Assembly (NCBI GenBank): GCA_035299025.1
Contig: DATGXK010000008.1
Coordinates: 1-64,000 of the forward strand
Source: Leadbetterella sp035299025
GTDB taxonomy: Bacteria > Bacteroidota > Bacteroidia > Cytophagales > Spirosomataceae
DNA: 64,000 nucleotides
Reading direction: 5' to 3'
Of this stretch, positions 18,148 through 25,928 are shown in pieces. Made by a program: the position numbers and the translations under genes. How positions within the stretch are numbered: the stretch's first letter is position 1; every line of letters starts with the position of its first letter. Below the pieces are notes generated by a model. It was not told the origin of the DNA. It saw nothing but the letters and a program-made list of their open reading frames with translations, and made no database searches.

Positions 18148-18945
18148 ATGTTTTCCTGCAAAATGAAGTTAATAAATCTTAAAATAGCCCTCTCTTGGGC
18201 GTTTGTTTCTCTTGTATTTTTGGCATTTACTACCAAATCTAGCTCCATAGCCAAAGGCCTTAAAACGATTGTACTCGATGCGGGTCATGGAGGAAAAGAC
18301 CCCGGCACCGGTAATGGCAAGGAAAAAAAATATGCTCTTGACATTACGCTCAAACTTGGTGAAAAAATTGAAGAAAACTACCCCCACGTCAAGGTAATTT
18401 ACACCAGAAACAAAGACGTTTTTGTGCCATTGCATGAGCGAGCCGCCATAGCAAATAAAAACAAAGCCGACCTTTTCATATCAATACATTGCAACGCCAA
18501 CCCGCACTCCAAAAGCCTCAGAGGAACAGAGACTTACGTGATGGGGCTACACAAAACCCAAGAAAACCTAGACTTGGCAAAAAACGAGAACAACGTAATA
18601 CTTTACGAAGACAATTACCGCAAATCGTACAAGGGATATAACCCGGCGTCGCCTTTGGCACATATTATGCTGGCCAATTACCAGAATGCTTTTATGAACC
18701 AAAGTTTGGAGTTTGCGTCTAAGGTAGAAAAACACATGGATAGAGTTGGCCACAGAAGTAGAGGTGTTAAGCAAGCCGGCTTTATTGTAATCTGGGAAAC
18801 CACCATGCCGAGTGTACTCGTAGAAACCGGCTACCTCACCAATAGTCAGGACGCCGAGCTGCTGGCCAGCACAAACGGCCGCGAAAAAGTAGCTTTGGCC
18901 ATTTTTAGAGCATTTGAGGAGTACAAAAATCAAATTGAAAAATAA
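18148..18945 (+). CDS. N-acetylmuramoyl-L-alanine amidase (Amidase_3)
   Basis: 265 residues. A membrane or signal segment (about 12-27) is followed by a complete Amidase_3 domain. Zinc ligands are visible as H47 (DAGHGG), E59 and H114 (SIHCNAN), and the catalytic Glu as E226 (VETGYLTN). The enzyme cuts the bond between MurNAc and the stem peptide, in the periplasm. There is no LysM or AMIN targeting domain, so it is a minimal form. A second ATG at 18163 (MKLINL) would also work. The gene is followed after 52 bp by mlaD and divergent from lptD. Confidence 0.92.
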   Translation: MFSCKMKLINLKIALSWAFVSLVFLAFTTKSSSIAKGLKTIVLDAGHGGKDPGTGNGKEKKYALDITLKLGEKIEENYPHVKVIYTRNKDVFVPLHERAAIANKNKADLFISIHCNANPHSKSLRGTETYVMGLHKTQENLDLAKNENNVILYEDNYRKSYKGYNPASPLAHIMLANYQNAFMNQSLEFASKVEKHMDRVGHRSRGVKQAGFIVIWETTMPSVLVETGYLTNSQDAELLASTNGREKVALAIFRAFEEYKNQIEK

Positions 18946-18997
18946 TAATTCGTAAATTGCGAGCCAGATGAGGTTCTGAATTGATAATTAACAGGAA

Positions 18998-19939
18998 ATG
19001 AATTTTAAAAAAGAAGCTAAAGTTGGGCTTTTGGGCTTGGTGGGTATCGTGATTCTCTACTTTGGATTTAACTATCTCAAAGGCTCCGATTTGTTTTCTA
19101 CCACACAGAATTACAAAGTTTACTACAAAGACGTACTTGGCTTAGAAGTCTCTAATCCAGTAACTTATAGCGGTGTGGTGGTAGGAAGAGTATTGGGCAT
19201 GCAGCCCGACTACGAGAAAGATTTGGTAGAAGTAACACTGGCCATAAAGAAAGAAGTTAAGCTCTCAACTAACACCATAGCACTTTTGGCCGACGATGGA
19301 CTCATAGGCGGCAAACTCGTGAAACTAAAGATATTTCCAGGACAAAAACTCGCACAAGGACAAACAATAAAAAGTGAGGTAGAAACTGGCCTAATGGACA
19401 TGGTTCAGACTAAACTCGACCCTACTCTTAAAAACGTTGACTCGCTTACGGTTACGCTTACCAAAGTGGTGAGCGAATTTGCAGAGACCGGCCAAGCCCT
19501 CAAAGTTTTGCTGGCAAGTGCTACATCATCTACAAATGGTGTGAACGGCATAATTGCCAATAACTCCAAAAACCTTTCGACCATAACAGGCAATGCGGCC
19601 GTACTTACACAAAATCTCAATACACTTACCAAGAGCCTTGATGCTCAGTTAAAGCCGATTTTGGAAAAAACGGGGTCTTTCACGGACTCCCTTAGTCAGG
19701 TTAAATTGGGCTCAACTGTCAATAGCTTAAATGCCACTATAAAAGACCTGCAAGGTGTAGTGAATGGCATAAACGAAGGTAAAGGAACACTAGGCAAATT
19801 GGCTGGAAATGATTCTCTTTATGTGAACCTCGACAAAACTGCCACTTCATTGAACATGCTTTTGTCAGACATGAAGAGCAACCCACGTCGATATGTCCAC
19901 TTCTCACTTTTTGGAGGAAAGGATAAATCTAAAAAGTAA
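18998..19939 (+). CDS. MlaD/MCE-domain lipid-transport protein
   Basis: 313 residues with one N-terminal transmembrane anchor (about 9-27) and a single MCE/MlaD domain (about 38-115, with YKDVLGLEVSNPVTYSGVVVGRV). A long helical tail follows, with NSKNLS and LNTLTKSLD heptad-like stretches. MlaD-type proteins form hexameric rings that carry phospholipids between inner and outer membranes with an MlaFE-type ABC transporter. The ABC genes are not in this window. It probably shares a transcript with the amidase gene. Its stop codon abuts that of the convergent TraB gene with no spacer. Confidence 0.9.
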   Translation: MNFKKEAKVGLLGLVGIVILYFGFNYLKGSDLFSTTQNYKVYYKDVLGLEVSNPVTYSGVVVGRVLGMQPDYEKDLVEVTLAIKKEVKLSTNTIALLADDGLIGGKLVKLKIFPGQKLAQGQTIKSEVETGLMDMVQTKLDPTLKNVDSLTVTLTKVVSEFAETGQALKVLLASATSSTNGVNGIIANNSKNLSTITGNAAVLTQNLNTLTKSLDAQLKPILEKTGSFTDSLSQVKLGSTVNSLNATIKDLQGVVNGINEGKGTLGKLAGNDSLYVNLDKTATSLNMLLSDMKSNPRRYVHFSLFGGKDKSKK

Positions 19940-20782
19940 TCACTCGATTGTTTTTATTGTAAAACCTTCATTTTTAAGCAATTGAAGTACACCTTTTGGT
20001 CCGCCAAGGTGTCCAGCTCCCACTGCTATGAATGTTGTCTTTTCCGAAACCAGTTTCTTAATTTCCGGAATCCAAGCCAAATTGCGTTTGAAGAGCATTT
20101 CGTTTTCAAAATCAGCCATCATGCCTTTTTCTACGTTAATAGATTTCAATAAAATCTCGAGATCTCTTTTTTTATAAGCTTCTGCCATTTCTTGAAATTC
20201 CCGAATTGATTTCTGTTTATCAGCGAGCGTTTCTAATAAATAGTCGGCTTGTAGCTGGTAACTCATTTTGTCCATCAAACCCATCTGAAAATCAAGCGTT
20301 TCTAGGCCAACTACTTTTTTACCCTTGCCAATTTTCATGATTTCGTTTTCGAGCATCAGGGTTTCACAGGGCAATAATTTGGTCAGAATCAATGAATATA
20401 TCAAAAAAGGCTTGGTCTTTTGAAACATCATGGGAGGTAAATTGAGGGAGTCTTTTAGATAAGTTCTCAAGGAGTCATATCTGGTTGGTGGCATCAAATC
20501 ACTCAAACTGGTATCACCTTTCATTTTCATCTTTCCCAACATTTTGAAGCCCATGGTTGGGTCGTCCATATCCATTTCCATAGCCAAGATTTCCGAAGAA
20601 TTAATTTTCGAAATCATTTCTTGGCTCATTTCAAAATCGCCCTTACAGAGCAAATGCATGGTACCAAAAATGTAAGACGGTTTTTGCAAATTGTTGTCAG
20701 AAATCTCAAACAAAAGGCCCTTTTCTTGGGCAAAAGCAGTGTTGAATACAAAAAATAATAGAATAGCGATGAGTCGTTTCAT
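19940..20782 (-). CDS. TraB/GumN-family protein, exported
   Basis: 280 residues with a signal peptide ending AFAQ. The family hallmarks are present: an N-terminal GTMH (YIFGTMHLLC), an internal VGLET, and a C-terminal VGAGHLGG. The TraB/GumN/PrgY superfamily is proposed to contain metal-dependent hydrolases or peptidase-like proteins using conserved His and Glu residues. No substrate can be assigned. This copy is Met- and Lys-rich in the middle. The gene is convergent with mlaD and divergent from the S9 peptidase gene. Confidence 0.85.
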   Translation of the reverse strand: MKRLIAILLFFVFNTAFAQEKGLLFEISDNNLQKPSYIFGTMHLLCKGDFEMSQEMISKINSSEILAMEMDMDDPTMGFKMLGKMKMKGDTSLSDLMPPTRYDSLRTYLKDSLNLPPMMFQKTKPFLIYSLILTKLLPCETLMLENEIMKIGKGKKVVGLETLDFQMGLMDKMSYQLQADYLLETLADKQKSIREFQEMAEAYKKRDLEILLKSINVEKGMMADFENEMLFKRNLAWIPEIKKLVSEKTTFIAVGAGHLGGPKGVLQLLKNEGFTIKTIE

Positions 20783-20844
20783 AAAAATTCAGAAAACTGT
20801 GTAAAACTTTTAAAAAATCAAATAGAAGCAATAAAATCCAAAAT

Positions 20845-20852
20845 CAAAGATA
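20845..20852 (-). promoter_or_regulatory. Possible -7 box of the TraB/GumN gene
   Basis: On the minus strand this reads TATCTTTG, an exact TAnnTTTG match about 63 bp upstream of the ATG at 20782. No clear -33 element. Confidence 0.3.
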
Positions 20853-20912
20853 AAGCATTTGAAAAAGATAAGATTTGCCCTTATTTTTACTCAAACATTA
20901 ATCATCAAACGC

Positions 20913-23069
20913 ATGAAAAAAATATTTGTTTTCTTTTTATTTGTTTCTTCCACACTCTCAGCCCAACAAAAAAAGATAGAGAGCAATTTGCTCATTGCCA
21001 ATAAAAACCCTGACAACTTTTTGCAATCACTGCCGACCATCAACAAATGGCTGGACAACGATAGAGTGTTGATTTACATGAAGCCGTCTCCAACCGAAAG
21101 CATGAAAAATGTGGTGCTGAATCTGAAAAGTGGGCAAATAGAAGACGCCAGCAATATAGATGTAAGTAGGGCGGTAAATCCATCCAAAAGAGTGACTTTA
21201 AAAAATGGTGATTTGTATCTAAGCACATCTCAAGGTGAAACAAAAATCACCAATGACCAAGATGTGATAGAGAAAAACCCCATGTTTTCGCCAGATAGCA
21301 ATTATATAGCTTACACCAAAAACAACAACCTTTTTACCTACAATATTAAAACGAAAAGAGAAACTCAGTTGACCATAGACGGCTCCAAAACGACTTTAAA
21401 TGGCTTTGCCACCTGGTTGTATTGGGAAGAAATTTTTGGAAGACCGACACTTTTCAGAGCTTATTGGTGGAGTCCTGATAGCAAAAATATTGCTTACATG
21501 CGATTCGATGAATCTAAGACTCCGATGTTCCCGATTTACAGCAGTGAGGGTCAGCATGGATTTATAGAAGAAACCCGCTACCCAAAAGCTGGCGACCCGA
21601 ATCCGACTGCTAAAATAGCGTTCGTAGATCCCGACGGCAACAAAACCACTTGGGCAGACTTTGAGGAGAATCAAGACCAATATTTCGGTTGGCCAGAGTG
21701 GATGTCAGACGGCTCAGGACTAATGGTGCAGTGGATCAACAGAGGAAATGACAACCTCAAGCTTTTTAATGTTTCCCCGAAAACAGGTAAAAAAATAGAG
21801 CTGTATGACGAAAAACAAAGCTCTTGGATAAGCATTGACGAAGCTGCAGAAAGATTGACCGTGTTGGATGGCGGAAAAGAAATGATCATCATCAGCGATA
21901 AAACGGGCTGGAAACAGCTGTATTTGCATGGAATTGATGGCAAATTGAAGAACCCTATTACCTCAGGCAAATTTACCGTAACCGAAGTAAAAGGCATAGA
22001 CCAGAAAAACCGAGTGTTGTATTTCCATGCCAGAGGATTAGAGAACTCAGCCAGATTTGACCTTTACCGTGTGGGCCTCGACGGTAAAAACATGAAACGC
22101 TTGACTTTTGGTAATTTTAACCATAGAAGAATAGAAGCCTCGCCAGATTTGAGTTATTTCGTGACGACTTACTCCAACTTGAGCACACCAAACGCCATGG
22201 CCATCATAGACAATACCGGCAAAATAGTGAAAGACCTTGGCTCAGCCAAAGGCTCAGAATATGACAATTACGCCATCAATAAACCTGAGCTGGTAAGGGT
22301 AAAAAGCGACGATGGCAAGTTTGATTTACCAATGACCATCGTATACCCAGAAAACTATGTGGCTGGTAAAAAATACCCTGTTTTGGTAAGTATTTACGGT
22401 GGCCCAGATGCCGGTACGGTGTATGACTCATGGAACTGGAGTGCAAGATCACAGTGGTTGTCGAGAGAAGGTATTATTCAGGTGGCTTTGGACCACAGAG
22501 CCAGCGGACATTTTGGCAAAGAAGGCGTGGCTTATATGCACCGCAACCTCGGCAAATGGGAGCTTGACGATTACAAAACCATGATAAAAGACCTCATAAA
22601 AAAAAGCATAGCTGACCCAGCCAAAATAGCCATAACAGGTTTTAGCTATGGCGGTTACATGACCTGCTTGGCACTTACCAAAGGCTTTGATGTATTTACA
22701 CACGGTATGGCCGGCGGAAGTGTTACCAGCTGGAAACTTTACGACTCGGCATACACCGAACGCTTTATGGATACCCCGCAAGAAAACGCCGATGGCTATG
22801 AAAACGGCGGAATATTGAAATATGTGGACAATTACAAAGGCAAACTGCTGATTGTACACGGCACCATGGACGACAATGTACACCTCCAAAACAGTATACA
22901 GCTCATAGATGCCCTACAAGAAAAGAAAAAAGACTTTGAGATGATGTTTTACCCAGGCGGAAGACACGGCTGGGGTGGCAACAAAGGTCTACATTTCGAT
23001 AACCTAAAAACTCAATTTATCTATAAAAACCTGTTGAAGAAGGAATTGCCGGTTGGGTTGTTGAGGTGA
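20913..23069 (+). CDS. Dipeptidyl-peptidase IV-type serine peptidase (S9 family), exported
   Basis: 718 residues from the ATG at 20913. The frame is open back to a TTG at 20859, but only the ATG gives a clean signal peptide (MKKIFVFFLFVSSTLSAQ). An N-terminal eight-bladed-propeller region (DPPIV_N) carries a paired-Glu motif (YWEEIFGRP) like the one that holds the substrate amino terminus in DPP IV. The C-terminal alpha/beta-hydrolase domain has the nucleophile GFSYGGY, the acid HGTMDDNVH and the catalytic His in GGRHGWGG. The enzyme removes dipeptides, typically after proline or alanine, from peptides in the periplasm. It supports peptide scavenging. The unit ends in a terminator at 23095. 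Confidence 0.9.
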   Translation: MKKIFVFFLFVSSTLSAQQKKIESNLLIANKNPDNFLQSLPTINKWLDNDRVLIYMKPSPTESMKNVVLNLKSGQIEDASNIDVSRAVNPSKRVTLKNGDLYLSTSQGETKITNDQDVIEKNPMFSPDSNYIAYTKNNNLFTYNIKTKRETQLTIDGSKTTLNGFATWLYWEEIFGRPTLFRAYWWSPDSKNIAYMRFDESKTPMFPIYSSEGQHGFIEETRYPKAGDPNPTAKIAFVDPDGNKTTWADFEENQDQYFGWPEWMSDGSGLMVQWINRGNDNLKLFNVSPKTGKKIELYDEKQSSWISIDEAAERLTVLDGGKEMIIISDKTGWKQLYLHGIDGKLKNPITSGKFTVTEVKGIDQKNRVLYFHARGLENSARFDLYRVGLDGKNMKRLTFGNFNHRRIEASPDLSYFVTTYSNLSTPNAMAIIDNTGKIVKDLGSAKGSEYDNYAINKPELVRVKSDDGKFDLPMTIVYPENYVAGKKYPVLVSIYGGPDAGTVYDSWNWSARSQWLSREGIIQVALDHRASGHFGKEGVAYMHRNLGKWELDDYKTMIKDLIKKSIADPAKIAITGFSYGGYMTCLALTKGFDVFTHGMAGGSVTSWKLYDSAYTERFMDTPQENADGYENGGILKYVDNYKGKLLIVHGTMDDNVHLQNSIQLIDALQEKKKDFEMMFYPGGRHGWGGNKGLHFDNLKTQFIYKNLLKKELPVGLLR

Positions 23070-23094
23070 TATTTGTAAAGAATTAATCTTACAG

Positions 23095-23124
23095 CACCAG
23101 TTTTAAATGACTGGTGTTTTTCTT
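23095..23124 (+). terminator. Intrinsic terminator of the S9 peptidase gene
   Basis: CACCAG (23095-23100), 10-nt loop, CTGGTG (23111-23116), followed by TTTTTCTT. Confidence 0.8.
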
Positions 23125-23135
23125 AAAGTTCAAGA

Positions 23136-23224
23136 AGAGTCTCCGATAGGGACTCTGCTTTTTCCGAAGGTGTTAATTAGGCATTCAAGTTTGATTCAGA
23201 GTCCGCTAAAGGGAGACTCTGAAT
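23136..23224. repeat. Two related palindromes built on AGAGTC/GACTCT
   Basis: The first pairs AGAGTC (23136-23141) with GACTCT (23151-23156). The second pairs ATTCAGAGTC (23194-23203) with GACTCTGAAT (23215-23224), 10-bp perfect arms. The loops are also alike (CCGATAGG and CCGCTAAAGGG). They mark the left border of the A+T-rich segment. They may be a small repetitive element or RNA hairpins; the purpose is not known. Confidence 0.6.
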
Positions 23225-23283
23225 GGACAAAATTTTCCGCTTCCTAATTTTTATTTGCAATAATTTTTAAAGCTTCGGTAATA

Positions 23284-23745
23284 ATGGCAGAACTTAATCA
23301 TTTCGAAAAGAACATATTAATTCAAATTGACTTTATAAGGCGGTTTCAAGAGATAAATAATATGTTTACAAACAATATTGACAATAAATTTATTTTAACT
23401 AAAAAAGTAGTAATTGCCGAATTAAATAAAACAGGTTTCGTTTTTGAATCAAATAAAAATAATTATATACTTAACGAAAAGGATGGAAATTTCAATTTCA
23501 GATTTTTACTAGAAATAAAGAATAAAAATTGCCTCTCCTACATATTCGTTCTTAAGGATGAAGAATTTTTAAATAATGGATTGTCTCATTTTGGATATTT
23601 ATTAAATTCTTTCGATTTATCTAATTTGTATTTTAATCAAAACTTTGGGATTAATTCCGAGATAGAATTTCAAAACTACGTTGAAAGAGTTTTGAGTATT
23701 TTTCATGACTTCAAATTTGAATATTTAAAACAAGTAAAACATTAA
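23284..23745 (+). CDS. Hypothetical protein, very A+T-rich
   Basis: 153 residues, rich in Asn, Phe, Ile and Lys, with no signal peptide or transmembrane segment. No family is recognised. The first 50 residues look helical; the middle alternates as strands would (RFLLEIKNKNCLSYIFVL). Codons are markedly more A+T-rich than in the flanking genes, which suggests recent acquisition. The next ORF starts 2 bp after its stop, so the two are probably cotranscribed. A small cytoplasmic partner such as an immunity-type protein is conceivable, but nothing in the sequence proves it. Confidence 0.6.
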   Translation: MAELNHFEKNILIQIDFIRRFQEINNMFTNNIDNKFILTKKVVIAELNKTGFVFESNKNNYILNEKDGNFNFRFLLEIKNKNCLSYIFVLKDEEFLNNGLSHFGYLLNSFDLSNLYFNQNFGINSEIEFQNYVERVLSIFHDFKFEYLKQVKH

Positions 23746-23747
23746 TC

Positions 23748-24311
23748 ATGCTCTACGATGGTTCCACCATCGTTGCGGCGAAATTCGAGTTTTACTCGAA
23801 AAACGATTACTTATTTTTCCAAAACCATCAGAAAAAAAATTCTTTTTCCATGATTAAAAGAGATTGTTCAGCATTATTATTTAACAATGATTTGTATTTA
23901 ATAGTGCAAAAAGGTACAGAGAGTCTTTCAATCCCTACTGAAAAATTTTACAAATTGAGTATTCTAGATAATTCAAAATATATCGGCTCTTTAGTGAAAG
24001 AAACACTTTATTCATATATTCCAGACCGAACTCGATTGGGTCGAGAAGATTGGAAAAAAGCAGATGATACACTTTTAAAAGCTGTAGAATTTAAAACCGT
24101 AAAAAAACTTTTTGATTCTGTGAAAATAGTTAATATCTTTTCGCGAGATAATAAACTTATACTATTACCATACAAAAACTCTGGATATAACAAATCTGGA
24201 TCTAAATCAATCGATGATAAAATGATTACAACAGATTTGGAATCAGTAACAGATTTTGAACTTGGTGAAATGCTTAAACAAGCCTTTGAAATTGCAACTC
24301 TTGAAGTGTAA
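23748..24311 (+). CDS. Hypothetical protein, start uncertain
   Basis: 187 residues from the ATG at 23748, Lys- and Asn-rich, with no signal peptide and no family recognised. The first roughly 27 codons lie entirely inside an 80-bp two-hairpin element that occurs again at 24361-24440 in non-coding DNA. The native start may therefore be the ATG at 23850 (MIKRDCSALL, 153 residues), with the upstream stretch added by the element. The 2-bp spacing to the previous ORF favours cotranscription. Composition matches the upstream ORF and not the chromosome around it. Confidence 0.55.
   Translation: MLYDGSTIVAAKFEFYSKNDYLFFQNHQKKNSFSMIKRDCSALLFNNDLYLIVQKGTESLSIPTEKFYKLSILDNSKYIGSLVKETLYSYIPDRTRLGREDWKKADDTLLKAVEFKTVKKLFDSVKIVNIFSRDNKLILLPYKNSGYNKSGSKSIDDKMITTDLESVTDFELGEMLKQAFEIATLEV
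23751..23830. repeat. Two-hairpin repeat element, copy 1
   Basis: Aligns without gaps to 24361-24440 (offset 610). Hairpin A is CGATGGT-TCC-ACCATCG (23756-23772). Hairpin B is TTCGAGT-TTT-ACTCGAA (23784-23800). Both have 7-bp arms and 3-nt loops. The copies agree best in the hairpins and differ in the spacer between them. This copy overlaps the 5' end of the ORF at 23748. Confidence 0.7.
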
Positions 24312-24360
24312 AATTGACATATTAAAAAAAGTTGGATATATAGTCATACTTTTAACCTGG

Positions 24361-24440
24361 CTCTACAATGGTTCCACCATCGATGTAGTTACTTTCGAGT
24401 TTTACTCGAAAAACGAATACTTATTTTACTAAGGCCAACA
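24361..24440. repeat. Two-hairpin repeat element, copy 2
   Basis: Second copy of the element at 23751-23830, in non-coding DNA. Hairpin A is shortened to 5-bp arms by a base change; hairpin B is fully kept. The pair brackets the ORF at 23748-24311. Confidence 0.7.
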
Positions 24441-24538
24441 CGAAAATTTCTTTTGTAGGTCAAGCCAATATATTCGAATAAAAACCAAGAGTATCCATTT
24501 AGAAAAACTTGTGTTTTTTGTTCAATTACTACCTTAAT

Positions 24539-24594
24539 TTGCCTTTGTAATGAAACAAAAAAGACTGAAAATTGCCTATGTAATGAAACAAAAA
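24539..24594. repeat. Two 23-bp direct repeats
   Basis: 24539-24561 and 24572-24594 are 23-bp copies (core TGTAATGAAACAAAAA) with one mismatch and an offset of 33 bp. They lie in the gene-free stretch 24312-24888, which otherwise holds the second hairpin element, a terminator and the acs remnant. Confidence 0.6.
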
Positions 24595-24655
24595 CATCAT
24601 GTAACCTATTTACATTCAGGACTTTATAAATTAACATAAAATTCACCCTAAAAAA

Positions 24656-24692
24656 TAAAAAAAAATCGAAGCCCAAACAGACTTCGATTTTT
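24656..24692 (-). terminator. Intrinsic terminator of the lost acs copy
   Basis: AAATCGAAG (24663-24671), 10-nt loop, CTTCGATTT (24682-24690). On the minus strand it is followed by a long T run. It is a duplicate of the terminator after the intact acs gene at 25868-25905. Confidence 0.8.
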
Positions 24693-24717
24693 ATAAAACT
24701 CTGAAAAATACTTTTGC

Positions 24718-24826
24718 TTAATACCCAGCTCCTTTTACGATTTCTTCTACAACGGTTGGGTCGAAAAGAGTTGAAATGTCTCCAAGGTTTTTCACATCGC
24801 CTTCAACTATTTTTCTGAGGATACTT
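24718..24826 (-). pseudogene. 3' remnant of a second acetyl-CoA synthetase gene
   Basis: The minus strand reads ILRKIVEGDVKN and continues to the stop as the last 32-35 residues of Acs. From RKI to the stop it differs from the intact gene (25929-27821) at 2 residues (Ala to Val, Leu to Phe). The DNA match includes the stop codon, the 3' untranslated stretch and the terminator, then breaks off near 24823. No 5' part exists nearby. This is a leftover of a tandem or inserted duplication and cannot encode a functional enzyme. Confidence 0.9.
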
Positions 24827-24888
24827 TTCTTGGCAAGTAACCAACCTACATCAATTTAAATTCTTTCGAATGAAAATATCTTTTTTCC

Positions 24889-25659
24889 TTAGTAGGAGTA
24901 CGAATAAGTAATGGTATCAGAACCACTTGGTGCTTTTCTTTGAATAATTACCTTCGTCACTTTATTGTTTTGATCGAATGTGTAGCTAAAATCAAGGGTG
25001 GTTTCATCTTGTTTGCCTCTATTGAAAACTGCCTTTTGTAAGAGATTTGTACTAAAATTACCAAGATAAGTGTCTCTAAAGGTCCAGTGAACAGCTTGCG
25101 GTGATAACACCTCTTGGCGAATATTATTCAGATACGAGGTGTATTGATATTCTGCCTTTGTGTTGCTTCCCACATAATTCATCAGGTTTCCATTGGTAGA
25201 ATATTGAAAATCCGTGATAAGGTTATCTTTTCTTTTTACTAGAAAATTGTTCTTGAAGTAATATTTAGTATTGCTATTTTCTCCTTGATTATAGTCTGCT
25301 AGGCCCTTTTCAGTCAGTTTTATTTTATTGGTTTGTTCAGCGTTTTGAATGGTTAGCACACTGTTTTGATAATCAAAGCGATATAGATTATTGTTCGCCT
25401 CGTGAATAGCTTTTATTTTACCGTCAGAAAAATAATCCAAACTGTAGGTGAATTTCGCAGTTTGGTTGGTATTTGAAGGACTGAGTTCAACTTCAATCTT
25501 TCTGAAAGACTCCTGAATGATATCAGGAGAAGTGATCTCAGGTAGAGCTGCAACCTCTTTTAAGATAGTATCCTCAGCAGCAACTGGGGAATTTGATTGG
25601 TCTTTACAAGAAGAAAATGCGATAAATAAGCATAAAAGAAGGAGTAAATTAGTTCTCAT
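24889..25659 (-). CDS. Lipoprotein of unknown function
   Basis: 256 residues with a lipoprotein signal (hydrophobic 4-14, lipobox FSSC then K). The mature part is rich in short beta-strand repeats such as YSLDYFSDGKIKAI, NNLYRFDYQN, TDFQYSTNGN and YSYTFDQNNKV-like phrases. That resembles the YD-repeat-like lipoproteins common in Bacteroidota. It would sit in the outer membrane or face the periplasm. It lies between the acs remnant and the terminator of intact acs, and probably has its own promoter. Function unknown. Confidence 0.75.
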   Translation of the reverse strand: MRTNLLLLLCLFIAFSSCKDQSNSPVAAEDTILKEVAALPEITSPDIIQESFRKIEVELSPSNTNQTAKFTYSLDYFSDGKIKAIHEANNNLYRFDYQNSVLTIQNAEQTNKIKLTEKGLADYNQGENSNTKYYFKNNFLVKRKDNLITDFQYSTNGNLMNYVGSNTKAEYQYTSYLNNIRQEVLSPQAVHWTFRDTYLGNFSTNLLQKAVFNRGKQDETTLDFSYTFDQNNKVTKVIIQRKAPSGSDTITYSYSY

Positions 25660-25867
25660 TTTAAAATAATTTAGGTGAATTAATACGGTAAATCATGAAT
25701 CGAATTTGAATTGAAAAACAGTCCAAAAACTCAATATTGATTTGAAAACGGACCGTTGTTTCATTTATTTTAAACTCTTACAATTTAACAAAAAAATAAC
25801 AAATTTCGGGTGGAAATAAATTGGTTGATTTTTACAGAATATCTCAAAAATCACCTTTCATATGAAA

Positions 25868-25905
25868 CAAAAAAAAATCGAAGCCCAAACGGACTCCGAT
25901 TTTTA
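25868..25905 (-). terminator. Intrinsic terminator of acs
   Basis: AAATCGAAG pairs with CTCCGATTT around a 10-nt loop with one mismatch. It has a long T run on the minus strand, just after the acs stop at 25929. Confidence 0.75.
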
Positions 25906-25928
25906 TAAAAACTCTAAAATTTTATAGC

